This document shows positions 8,326 to 16,616 of a DNA stretch of 64,000 nt, piece by piece. Each line of letters begins with the position of its first letter. Within the stretch, counting starts at the first letter, position 1. The notes beneath the pieces were generated by a model. That model was not told where the DNA came from and made no database searches. It was given only the letters and a program-made list of their open reading frames with translations. The translations under genes were made by a program, and so were the position numbers. The stretch lies in assembly GCF_039634785.1 (NCBI RefSeq), contig NZ_JBBIAB010000019.1, positions 29,501-93,500 of the forward strand, in the 5' to 3' direction. This DNA comes from Tistrella mobilis. GTDB taxonomy: Bacteria; Pseudomonadota; Alphaproteobacteria; Tistrellales; Tistrellaceae.

Positions 8326-9159
8326 TTGGCAAAGACACAGGAATTCTGGGTGAAGTTCTGGGGTGTGCGCGGCAGCATCGCCTGCCCCGGCCCGTCGACG
8401 GTACGCTATGGCGGCAACACGTCGTGTCTGGAGATGCGATGCGGAGACCGACGCCTGATCTTCGATGCCGGCACGGGGCTGCGCGTCCTGGACGACGAAT
8501 TGAGAACCCGGGTTCCCGTGGATGCGGACCTGTTCCTGACCCACACCCATTTCGACCATATCTGCGGGTTTCCGTTCTTCTCCACCGCCTTCGATCCGCG
8601 CAACACCTATCGGATGTGGGCCGGGCACCTGCATCCGGAGCGCAATCTGCGCGACCTGCTGTGCGCGCTGATGAGCGACCCGGTCTTTCCGGTCCCGGTC
8701 GAAATCATGAAGGCGGATATGAGCTTCCGTGATTTCGTTCCCGGCGATGTGCTGGAGCCGCATCCGGGGATCCGGATCCGCACCGCCCTGCTGAACCATC
8801 CGCAGCGGGCCGTGGGCTATCGGGTCGAATTCGATGGCCGCGCCATCTGCTACATCACCGATACCGAGCACCCGGCCGAGGGCGTGGATCCGCGCATCGC
8901 CGAGCTGGTGGCCGGTGCCGACATCATGGTCTACGACGCCATGTTCACCGACGAGGAATATCCGAGCCGGGTGGGCTGGGGCCATTCCACCTGGTCGGCC
9001 GGCATGCGTCTGGCCGAGGAGGCGGGCGTGAAGACCTATGTCGTCTTCCACCACGACCCGGCCCATGACGACGATCAGATGGACCGCATCGCCGCCGAGG
9101 TCGCCGAACGGCGGCCGGGCACGGTGGTCGCGCGTGAGGGCATGGTGCTGGAGCCCTGA
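8326..9159 (+). CDS. Metallo-beta-lactamase-fold hydrolase (paralogue 2)
   Basis: This protein matches paralogue 1 from FWGVRGSIACP onward and carries HTHFDH, ITDTEHPAEG and FHHDPAHDDDQMD as probable metal and core residues. The frame is open from an ATG at 8074, but homology begins only around 8350. A TTG at 8326 or a GTG at 8350 therefore gives the sensible start; I chose 8326 (277 residues) with modest certainty. The 294 bases between the two divergent paralogues hold no other gene I can support, so a shared control region is likely. Confidence 0.78.
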   Translation: MAKTQEFWVKFWGVRGSIACPGPSTVRYGGNTSCLEMRCGDRRLIFDAGTGLRVLDDELRTRVPVDADLFLTHTHFDHICGFPFFSTAFDPRNTYRMWAGHLHPERNLRDLLCALMSDPVFPVPVEIMKADMSFRDFVPGDVLEPHPGIRIRTALLNHPQRAVGYRVEFDGRAICYITDTEHPAEGVDPRIAELVAGADIMVYDAMFTDEEYPSRVGWGHSTWSAGMRLAEEAGVKTYVVFHHDPAHDDDQMDRIAAEVAERRPGTVVAREGMVLEP

Positions 9160-9310
9160 GCCCCACCTCATCGGCTTCCCCTTCCATCCGGCCGGCTTTG
9201 GGTCCATGCTCGGCCGCGAACCGGAATGATCATTTCCGACAGCCGTGCCCCGCCCGACCGGGGCCGCGGTGGTGCCCCGCCACCGCAGGACAAGACCGGA
9301 GACGCCCTGC

Positions 9311-10336
9311 ATGACCGCCCTGCCCCAGACCGCGCTACCCGACACGATGACCGCGATCGAGATCACCGCCCCCGGTGGTCCCGAGGTGCTGAAGCCCTGC
9401 ACGCGCCCCGTCCCGCAGCCGGGCCATGGCGAGGTGCTGATCCGGGTTGCCGCCGCCGGCGTCAACAAGCCGGATTCGCTGCAGCGCCAGGGCAACTACC
9501 CCCCGCCGCCCGGTGCCTCGGACATTCCGGGCCTGGAGGTTGCGGGCGTGGTGGTGGCGGCCGGCGACGGCGTCACGCGGGTGAAGCCGGGCGACCGGGT
9601 CTGCGCGCTGGTCACCGGCGGCGGCTATGCGGAATATGTGGCGGCCCCCCAGGAACAGTGCCTGCCGGTGCCGGCGGGGCTGGATCTGGTGAAGGCGGCC
9701 GCCCTGCCCGAGACATATTTCACCGTCTGGACCAATGTCTTCGAGCGCGGCGCGCTGAAGGCGGGCGAACGCCTGCTGGTCCATGGCGGATCCAGCGGCA
9801 TCGGCACCACCGCCATTCAGCTGGCGGCGGCACTGGGCGCCGAGGTCTATGCCACGGCGGGGTCCGACGACAAGTGCCGGGCCTGCGAAGAGCTGGGGGC
9901 GACGCTTGCGATCAATTATCGCACGGCCGATTTCAAGGAAGCGGTCGAGGCCGCGACCGCCGGCGATCCCGGCGTCGACGTGATCCTGGACATGGTCGGC
10001 GGCCCCTATCTGGGCCGCAACCTGCAGCTGCTGCGCCGCGACGGCCGGCTGGTCTATATCGCCTTCCTGCAGGGGCCGAAGACCGAGGTCGACCTGCGGC
10101 CGATCATGATGAAGCGGTTGACGGTCACCGGATCGACCCTCAGGGCCCGGCCGGTGGCCGAGAAGGCGGCGATCGCCGATGCGCTGGCCGAAAAGGTCTG
10201 GCCGCTGATCGAGGCCGGCCGGGTCGGCCCGGTGATCGACAGCGTGATGCCCTTCGACCGCGCGGCCGATGCGCATGCCCGGCTGGACGGCAGCACCCAT
10301 GTCGGCAAGATCGTGCTGAAGGTGGCCGATCTCTGA
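9311..10336 (+). CDS. NAD(P)H:quinone oxidoreductase, zinc-independent MDR family
   Basis: The 341-residue protein belongs to the medium-chain dehydrogenase/reductase superfamily, PIG3-like branch. It has the N-terminal segment RVAAAGVNKPDSLQRQGNYPPPPG typical of quinone reductases and the cofactor motif HGGSSGIGTTAIQLA near residue 150. It lacks the structural zinc cysteines. It should reduce quinones or enones with NADPH in the cytoplasm. The start at 9311 is supported by CCGGAG ten bases upstream, and a terminator hairpin follows the gene. Confidence 0.85.
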   Translation: MTALPQTALPDTMTAIEITAPGGPEVLKPCTRPVPQPGHGEVLIRVAAAGVNKPDSLQRQGNYPPPPGASDIPGLEVAGVVVAAGDGVTRVKPGDRVCALVTGGGYAEYVAAPQEQCLPVPAGLDLVKAAALPETYFTVWTNVFERGALKAGERLLVHGGSSGIGTTAIQLAAALGAEVYATAGSDDKCRACEELGATLAINYRTADFKEAVEAATAGDPGVDVILDMVGGPYLGRNLQLLRRDGRLVYIAFLQGPKTEVDLRPIMMKRLTVTGSTLRARPVAEKAAIADALAEKVWPLIEAGRVGPVIDSVMPFDRAADAHARLDGSTHVGKIVLKVADL

Positions 10337-10362
10337 GCCCTTGGCCGCCGGTCACATAAATG

Positions 10363-10401
10363 GCCGCGCGACGGTGCTTGCCTGTCGCGCGGCTTTCGTT
10401 T
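10363..10401 (+). terminator. Rho-independent terminator after the quinone oxidoreductase
   Basis: GCCGCGCGAC (10363-10372) pairs perfectly with GTCGCGCGGC (10384-10393) around an 11-base loop and is followed by TTTCGTTT. Confidence 0.75.
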
Positions 10402-10513
10402 AAAGCCGGGGCTTCGCTATAGTCATCGGCACGACCGCCGCCGGGGGCCCATCCCCGAGCCCCCAGCGGGTGCCTGCCAGGCGGTAGCCTGAACAGTTCG
10501 AACGAGGAGCGAC

Positions 10514-11107
10514 ATGGCTGGTCCCCTGATGCCGAAGGCCACCGCCGTCTGGCTGGTCGAGAACACCGCCCTCACCTTCGACCAGATCGCCGAGTTCTGC
10601 AGCCTTCACCCGCTGGAGGTTCAGGGCATCGCCGATGGTGACGTCGCGACCGGCATCGTCGGTCAGGATCCGATCAAGAACGGTCAGCTCACCCCGGAAG
10701 AGGTGACGCGCTGCGAGCGCAACCCGGCGGCGCGGCTGAAGCTGCGCGAGCCGACCGTGCCGCTGATGCGCCGGACCAAGGGCCCGCGCTACACCCCCGT
10801 GGCCAAGCGCCAGGAGCGGCCCGACGCGATCGCCTTCCTGCTCAAGAACCATCCCGAGCTCGACGATGCCCAGGTCTGCAAGCTGCTGGGCACGACCAAG
10901 CAGACGGTGAACGCGGTCCGCAACCGGACCCACTGGAACAGCCCCAACATCAAGCCGCGCGATCCCGTGCTGCTGGGCCTGTGCACCCAGACCGACCTGA
11001 ACCGCGAGCTGGCCATCCGCCGGCTGAACCGCGACCCCAACGAGCAGATCCCCGAACCGATGCAGTTCGACGAGGATGACGATCACGGCTACAACGACGA
11101 CTATTGA
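10514..11107 (+). CDS. trcR: Cell-cycle transcriptional regulator TrcR (DUF1013)
   Basis: The 197-residue protein reads as the DUF1013 family, conserved almost only in Alphaproteobacteria; the Caulobacter member is called TrcR and is linked to cell-cycle transcription. Two HTH-like stretches are visible: LTFDQIAEFCSLHPLEVQGI (about residues 20-39) and LDDAQVCKLLGTTKQTVNAV (about residues 115-135). The C-terminal tail is strongly acidic. The gene has a GAGGAG ribosome site and is bracketed by terminators, so it is a single-gene unit. Confidence 0.88.
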   Translation: MAGPLMPKATAVWLVENTALTFDQIAEFCSLHPLEVQGIADGDVATGIVGQDPIKNGQLTPEEVTRCERNPAARLKLREPTVPLMRRTKGPRYTPVAKRQERPDAIAFLLKNHPELDDAQVCKLLGTTKQTVNAVRNRTHWNSPNIKPRDPVLLGLCTQTDLNRELAIRRLNRDPNEQIPEPMQFDEDDDHGYNDDY

Positions 11108-11128
11108 GCCGTCGACGGCCGGGCTTTT

Positions 11129-11168
11129 CAGACGGGCGGCACCTTCGCGGGTGCCGCCCGTCTGGTTT
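11129..11168 (+). terminator. Rho-independent terminator after trcR
   Basis: A 15-bp perfect stem (11129-11143 with 11150-11164) with a TTCGCG loop is followed by a short T-rich tail. It can also serve the convergent TPR gene that ends at 11183. Confidence 0.8.
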
Positions 11169-11182
11169 ATGGCTGATCCGGT

Positions 11183-12601
11183 TTATGCGCCAGGCTCCCA
11201 AAGCCGCACGGCCCGCCAGCCGGTGCGGCCCCTTTTGTCGGTGCGCCGGATCGCAAGGCAGCTCCGGCCCGGCCAGCTGCCGATCGCGATCCCGGCCGCA
11301 AGATCGGGTGGCACGAAGACATCGCCCCCGGGGCTGCGCAGAAAGGCGAAGGCCTGATCCTCCTGGCGGTCCAGCACACCGGTGAAGCGCTCGCACAAGC
11401 CCGGCAGCGTGTCGGCCGCAGAGGGGCGCCAGTCGATCGCCGGCCCGTCGGCCGTGGCATGGCCCACCTCCACCACCGTACCCGGCGGCAGCGTCCTGAT
11501 CGCCGGAAACCGGCCATGGGGCAGAACGAAGCCGCTGGTCACACCGGTCGCCACATAGCTCAACGCCTTGGCCGTGTTGACATGGTCGATCACGCCCGGG
11601 CTGTAGCCGAGATTTGCCCGTTCCAACCCGCGCAGCAGCGCCTCGGCTTCGGCATCGACCGGGGCCGGCGCACGCGGTACCGCGGCGGCGAACCAGTCGG
11701 CCGCGCAGAAGGCCGCCAGGTCCGGCGGGATGCGATAGCCGTGCTGCTCGCGATACCGCGTCGCCTGGCGCAGCTGTTCCGCCGCCTCGTCGAAGCGGCT
11801 GTCGAGCGCCAGCAGCCGGGCCAGGCGGATGCGCAGCTGGCCCAGCTCCTGTTCCTCGCGGGCAAGACGGGTCGCATGGATCAGGCAGATCAGGGCATCG
11901 CTCCGCGCGCCGGCCTCTTCCAGGATCTCGCCCAGCAGACCCCAGACCCAGGCCGCCCGCCCCTGACGGCGCAGCACCGGGATCAGGCGGCGGCTCGCCG
12001 GGGCGGTCTCGCCATCGGCGAGGTGCAGCCTGCTGCGGTAATAGTTCAGCCATTGATCGTCGGGTGCGCCCTCCAGCGCCCGGTCCAGAACCTCCCGCCC
12101 CCAGGCCAGGGATGCCGCCTCCGGGCCTTCGGCGCCGGCCTTCGCCACCGTGGCACGACAGACCGCCCGGACGAAGCGGGTGCGCAGATCATCGAGCTTG
12201 CGGCCGGTCTCGTCGACGAAGGGCTTGTGGTCGTCCCAGGTGAAATCGTCGATGCCGGCCCAGTGGGCGAAGGACAGGAAGTCGGGCCAGACGCCCGAAA
12301 CCTTGCCGGCCAGACGCAGGACCTGCGAAAAGGCGCTGTCGCGCCGGAGCGGATCGGCCATGCGTGAGAATTCGCGCAAGGTCGGCGAAATCTCAGCATG
12401 AAGCGCCGTGGGGGAGAGACGCCCGGCCTCGTGCGCATCCACCGCCTGTCGGATCCGGTCGTAGAGCACCCAGGCATAGGCGCGCAGCAGCCAGATGTCG
12501 GGGGCACCCTCGCCCGCCCCGGCATGGGCGCGGCGCGCCAGATCCAGCGCCTCGGCCTGGCGGCCCTGGCGGCGCAGGGCGAAAATCTCCCGCGCGCTCA
12601 T
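11183..12601 (-). CDS. TPR-like protein with C-terminal S1/cold-shock-like domain
   Basis: The 472-residue protein begins MSAREIFALRRQGRQAEALD and has helical repeat character over residues 1-280 (several tetratricopeptide-like pairs, for example around AWVWGLLGEILEEAGARSDALIC). The last 75 residues contain an OB-type pattern: FTGVLDRQEDQAFAFLRS, GDVFVPP, then a closing W-R-A-V-R-L strand, much like a cold-shock/S1 fold. Its ATG overlaps the stop of the helicase gene as ATGA, so the two are translationally coupled. Pairs of this kind have, from memory, been grouped by comparative genomics in the so-called TOTE conflict systems; I could not verify membership. The function is unknown, probably RNA- or nucleic-acid-linked. 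Confidence 0.75.
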   Translation of the reverse strand: MSAREIFALRRQGRQAEALDLARRAHAGAGEGAPDIWLLRAYAWVLYDRIRQAVDAHEAGRLSPTALHAEISPTLREFSRMADPLRRDSAFSQVLRLAGKVSGVWPDFLSFAHWAGIDDFTWDDHKPFVDETGRKLDDLRTRFVRAVCRATVAKAGAEGPEAASLAWGREVLDRALEGAPDDQWLNYYRSRLHLADGETAPASRRLIPVLRRQGRAAWVWGLLGEILEEAGARSDALICLIHATRLAREEQELGQLRIRLARLLALDSRFDEAAEQLRQATRYREQHGYRIPPDLAAFCAADWFAAAVPRAPAPVDAEAEALLRGLERANLGYSPGVIDHVNTAKALSYVATGVTSGFVLPHGRFPAIRTLPPGTVVEVGHATADGPAIDWRPSAADTLPGLCERFTGVLDRQEDQAFAFLRSPGGDVFVPPDLAAGIAIGSWPGRSCLAIRRTDKRGRTGWRAVRLWEPGA

Positions 12602-14721
12602 GCGCCGCGTCCGATCCGGTCGGTCATCAAGCGGCGCAGATCGTCGCACAGCCCGCCGGTCGCCCCCGGGCCGCCCACTTCCTGAACCGCCGTCCAGTTC
12701 TGGCGGGCATCGTGGATGACATCGATCTCGCCCCTGCGGGTGGCATCGGCGAGCGCGATGCGCAGGCGATAGGGCATCGGCTTCTGGCCGGTGCGCCGGA
12801 TGGAGGTCCCCGCCAGCGCCGCATCCAGTTCGACGAGGAAATCCCGGATGAAGGCCGGCTGTCCACCTTCGGCCGTGCCGTCCGCCGCCGGCCGGAAGGC
12901 CGCGAGCGCCTCCTCAGCAAGTGCGGCATCCCCGCCGCCCGGCGCCATGCCGGCCCGGCCGGGCTGGAACTTTCCGTTGTAATGATACTGCACCATGACC
13001 CGCCGGCCCTCGCGGGCCAGGGTGTAGCGCTCGCAATACTGAAGATGCTGCAGGCCGTCGATCGTGATGCCCCGGGCCGCCCAGAAGGCGCGCAGCCGGC
13101 GGTGGACCGGCATCAGCGGGGCGGCGGCAGCGGGAAAGGACAGGCGATGCCAGTCGGGATCCGCCCGCGGATCCTCGGCCGGGCCATCGGCCGTGGCCGC
13201 CGGTGCCGGATCGGGTGCCCAGATATCCGCCGGGCCGAAATCGGGCGGGTTGACCAGGATCAGCCGGCCCACCGCCCGGGTGACGGCGGTATAGGCCCAG
13301 CGGAAGAAGGCCGGGTTGCGCTGGCCGCGGCCGGGGGCGAAATGGACCAGAACCGTCTGCCACTCCCCGCCCTGCGCCTTGTGGCAGGTCATCGCATAGC
13401 CGTATTTGACCTGGAGCGCGTTGACATAGGGGTCTTCGACGATCGCCTGCCGGAAGGCCGCAGATTTCGGAGACAGATCCGGATGGCGGGTGCGGAAATG
13501 GACCAGCAGGGCCCGCTGTTCCAGCGGGGCAAGATCGCGCCCCGGCTGGTCGAGCAGGTTTTCGAGCAGCAGACAGCGGGTGCGGACGACCGTCCCGTCG
13601 CCCTCGCGATGCGCCACCACCGCTTGCCGGAAGCGCAGGGTGATCAGATGGCCGCCGGCCAGCGGCACCGGCACGGTCTCGGCCGTCTGGTCGACCGACA
13701 GCACCTTCACCACATCGCCGTTGCTGAGGCCATGGCGGCGCGAATTGCGGTTGACCAGCAGCGTGTCACCCGGCTGCGCCGGCAGGGCGGCATCCCCCCA
13801 CAGCCGTTCGCGGACACTGCGATTATAGTCGAGCGCGGTGGCGTTGGAGGCGACCACGGCCACCACCTGGTCGCGCGCATGAATGCCGCCCACGATCAGC
13901 CCGACGGCACCGGCGGCACCCACCTCCACGATCTCTGTGGCATCGGGCCTGAGCGAGAGGGTATCGAACCGCCCGGCCGCCAGCGCCTCGCGGATCCGGG
14001 TCGCCCGGTTCAGGATGGCGCTGCCCTCGGCCTGACGCAGCACCACCGCCAGATCGAAACCGGCGACCTGCAGCCCGAAGGTCGCGGCCAGATAACCGGC
14101 ATCGAGCGCGGGCGAGGTTTCCTCCCCCACCGGCGGCAGCTGGGCGGGGTCGCCGACGAAGAGCAGTTTCGCCAGCCGGTCCCCCGCGCGCCCCGGTCGC
14201 CGCATGCGGCAGAAGGCAATCAGATCGGCCAGCAACCGGCCTGAACCGAAGCGCAGCAGATCGCCCTGCATCTCGCGATCGCCGACCATCGAGGCCTCGT
14301 CGACCACGATCAGCGGGGCGACCGCCTCCTCGCCCTGCAGCGGAAAGATCATCCTGAGGCCGGGATCGGTCTCGGAGACCGCGTCTTCGTTCACCTCGAT
14401 GCGGTCGAGGGCATAGATCGCACGGTGGATGGTCACGGCCGTGGCCGCCTCGCCACCGGCCATCCGGCCGACCTTGTGGGTAAGGATCCGTGCGGCCCGC
14501 CCCGTGGGGGCGACAAGGGCCGGTGACAGGTTCCGTGCCGCCAGACGGCCGACCAGGGCCGCGATCAGCGCCGTCTTGCCGGTGCCGGCCCCGCCCCGCA
14601 GGATGAAGGCATCCAGCCCGTCATCCCGCAGGAAGCCCTCGATCGCATCGAGCGCCGCCGCCTGATCCGGTGTCAGTCTGATGGGCGTCGCGTCGCTCGG
14701 TCTGGTCATCTCGCCTGTCAT
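12598..14721 (-). CDS. RecD/UvrD-like superfamily 1 helicase with unusual C-terminal extension
   Basis: The protein has Walker A GGAGTGKTA (about residue 42 from the chosen start), Walker B VVDEASMVG, motif III FVGDPAQLPPVGE, a UvrD_C_2-like segment YAMTCHKAQGGEW and motif VI AYTAVTRAV, all typical of RecD-type superfamily 1B enzymes. About 190 residues follow the helicase core (from near residue 520) and resemble nothing I recognise; they include YCERYTLAREGRRVMVQYHYNGK. I chose the ATG at 14721 (707 residues); the frame extends to 14781. The stop overlaps the TPR gene start, implying a fixed two-gene unit. Confidence 0.85.
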   Translation of the reverse strand: MTGEMTRPSDATPIRLTPDQAAALDAIEGFLRDDGLDAFILRGGAGTGKTALIAALVGRLAARNLSPALVAPTGRAARILTHKVGRMAGGEAATAVTIHRAIYALDRIEVNEDAVSETDPGLRMIFPLQGEEAVAPLIVVDEASMVGDREMQGDLLRFGSGRLLADLIAFCRMRRPGRAGDRLAKLLFVGDPAQLPPVGEETSPALDAGYLAATFGLQVAGFDLAVVLRQAEGSAILNRATRIREALAAGRFDTLSLRPDATEIVEVGAAGAVGLIVGGIHARDQVVAVVASNATALDYNRSVRERLWGDAALPAQPGDTLLVNRNSRRHGLSNGDVVKVLSVDQTAETVPVPLAGGHLITLRFRQAVVAHREGDGTVVRTRCLLLENLLDQPGRDLAPLEQRALLVHFRTRHPDLSPKSAAFRQAIVEDPYVNALQVKYGYAMTCHKAQGGEWQTVLVHFAPGRGQRNPAFFRWAYTAVTRAVGRLILVNPPDFGPADIWAPDPAPAATADGPAEDPRADPDWHRLSFPAAAAPLMPVHRRLRAFWAARGITIDGLQHLQYCERYTLAREGRRVMVQYHYNGKFQPGRAGMAPGGGDAALAEEALAAFRPAADGTAEGGQPAFIRDFLVELDAALAGTSIRRTGQKPMPYRLRIALADATRRGEIDVIHDARQNWTAVQEVGGPGATGGLCDDLRRLMTDRIGRGA

Positions 14722-14806
14722 CGCATTCCGGTCGGCCCCAGCATAGTCGCCGGACGGGGCGGCGGGGAAGCTGCGTGACACGAAATCGAGCGCAGGTGAC
14801 CACGCG

Positions 14807-16072
14807 TCAGGCCGGCAGCGCCGCGCGCCCCGGGCGCAGATCCCGGCCGCGCGGCCGCGCGAGGGTGAGCACGATCAGCACCGCCACTCCCGACAGGGCG
14901 GCGGCCCCATACCAGAGCCCGGCATAGTCGCCGGTTGCGGCGAAGATGCGCCCGCCCGCCCAGGCGCCGAGCGCGGCGCCGAGCGAATGGCCGGCCGAAA
15001 GCAGCCCCATGGCCAGACCCATCCGGTGCAGCCCCAGACGGTCGGCGACCAGCCCGGCCGTGGGGGCGACGGTCGAATAGTCGAACAGGCCGAACAGCAC
15101 CGCGAAGATCAGCAGCAGGCCGTAATCGTCGCCGATGAACACCAGCAGCACCAGCGCCGCCGCCCGGCCGGCATAGATCACCGCCAGCAGCCGGCCGCGA
15201 TCGATCCGGTCCCCCAGATGGCCCGCCAGGATCATGCCACCCAGATTGACCGCGCAAAGCACGCCATAGGCCGTGGCCGAGGGCAGCGGCGGAAAGCCGC
15301 AGAGTGCGGCATAGGGCATCAGATGCACCTCGATCACGCCCGAGGTGGTGATGCCGCAGATGAAAAAGCTCCAGAACAGCGCGTGGAAGACCGGGTTGGT
15401 GGCCAGGAAGCCGATCCGCCGGCCCATGGGCTCGACAGCCGGTGCCGCACCCCCAGGGGCCGCCGCCGCGGCACGGGCGCGGGGCAGCAGCACGAAGGCC
15501 GCCACGGCCGCCACGCCGGCCGCTATGGCGAGACCGATGAAGCCGGTGCGCCAGTCATCCGCCGTCATCCAGACCGACAGGATCGGCACCAGGGCAAGCT
15601 GCCCGGCCGTGGCGCCGGCGGTCGCGATGCCGGTGGCGAAGCCGCGTCGGGCGGCCGGCACCATCAGCGCCACCGCGGTCGCCACCACATGGGTCGCCAC
15701 CGCGCCGAAACCGATGCCGCCCACCACCGAAAAGGCCAGGATCAGCATCACCGGCCCGTCGGCCAGAGAGATCAGCCCGGCCGCGGCGGCCACCATCACC
15801 AGCCCGGCACCCAGCAGGCGGCGGGGGCCATGGCTGTCGGTCAGAAGGCCGGCGGTCGGCGCCAGCAGGGCCATCACCACCAGGGCGAGCGCGCCGGCAT
15901 TGGACACCTCGGTCCGGCTCCAGCCTTCCGCCTGTTCCCAGACCGGCATGGCAAGGCCCAGCGCCGCGCGGGTCGAGAAGGCGAGGCCGAGCGACAGGAA
16001 ACCGATGATCACGACGGTCCAGGCAGCCAGGCCGAAACCGGGCTGACGCGGCAATGGAGAGGCGGCGGACAT
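14807..16072 (-). CDS. MFS transporter
   Basis: This is an inner-membrane transporter of about 421 residues with twelve hydrophobic segments and the major-facilitator loop between helices 2 and 3 (GLLTDSHGPRRLLG). A central cytoplasmic stretch (RARAAAAAPGGAAPAVEP) divides the two halves. The inner ATG at 16072 has GGAG upstream, unlike the one at 16111. The substrate is not predictable; related proteins are often annotated as oxalate/formate or monocarboxylate type, which would fit the adjacent acyl-CoA ligases, but this is inference. Confidence 0.85.
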   Translation of the reverse strand: MSAASPLPRQPGFGLAAWTVVIIGFLSLGLAFSTRAALGLAMPVWEQAEGWSRTEVSNAGALALVVMALLAPTAGLLTDSHGPRRLLGAGLVMVAAAAGLISLADGPVMLILAFSVVGGIGFGAVATHVVATAVALMVPAARRGFATGIATAGATAGQLALVPILSVWMTADDWRTGFIGLAIAAGVAAVAAFVLLPRARAAAAAPGGAAPAVEPMGRRIGFLATNPVFHALFWSFFICGITTSGVIEVHLMPYAALCGFPPLPSATAYGVLCAVNLGGMILAGHLGDRIDRGRLLAVIYAGRAAALVLLVFIGDDYGLLLIFAVLFGLFDYSTVAPTAGLVADRLGLHRMGLAMGLLSAGHSLGAALGAWAGGRIFAATGDYAGLWYGAAALSGVAVLIVLTLARPRGRDLRPGRAALPA

Positions 16073-16616
16073 GGGGCGGGAGGCTCCGCGAGAGATGAAA
16101 CTGCGCGGCATTTAGCCGCGGCGGGCAAGCTTCGTCATCATCTCAATGCCGGCCGCGATCCCATACCCCCGTCCATCTTCGGGCAAGGCGAAGCCCAACT
16201 TGCCCTCGGCCCCCGTCGCATCACGCAAAAAAGGCCGGCCGATCAACCGCTGATCGGCCGGCTAACTCCCGGAAACGAGCCGCGGCGGGGACGAAGGAGA
16301 TGGCCGCGACAGAATGATCATGTCGTTCTATGAGTGAACACGCAAGTAGATTTTTTCTTTGGCTTATTCATTATAATTTAATTTCAAGATATGTGATGCA
16401 TGAATGCTGTGATCCGGCCCCTCCCGCGGACGCATGTCTGCAGGGGCGGCCGGCCCCCCGACCATCGGAGGGGGTCCACACCCTTGACTTGAACCATGTT
16501 TTACCCGATCAACTCTTTCAACGGGACCCGGTGGGAAATTACGCGGACGATGGCCCGGGCATCCCGATAATTATTGCATCCAGGCGCAAGCCGTCCGCAG
16601 CCAGGGGGAAACGACC
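16073..16616. other. Intergenic region upstream of the acyl-CoA synthetase
   Basis: This 544-base region separates divergent genes. It holds a minus-strand hairpin with T-run (listed separately) and a strikingly AT-rich block (about 16318-16400) containing TATAAT-like words on both strands, probably the promoters. The open frame at 16330-16656 has no family resemblance and is not called. Confidence 0.55.
16227..16262 (-). terminator. Minus-strand hairpin with U-tract, no gene upstream
   Basis: GCCGGCCGATCA (16234-16245) pairs with TGATCGGCCGGC (16251-16262) around a five-base loop. Read on the minus strand it is followed by six or more U residues. It lies between the AT-rich promoter block and the MFS gene, so it could end a small RNA or act as an attenuator in the MFS leader. 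Confidence 0.6.
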
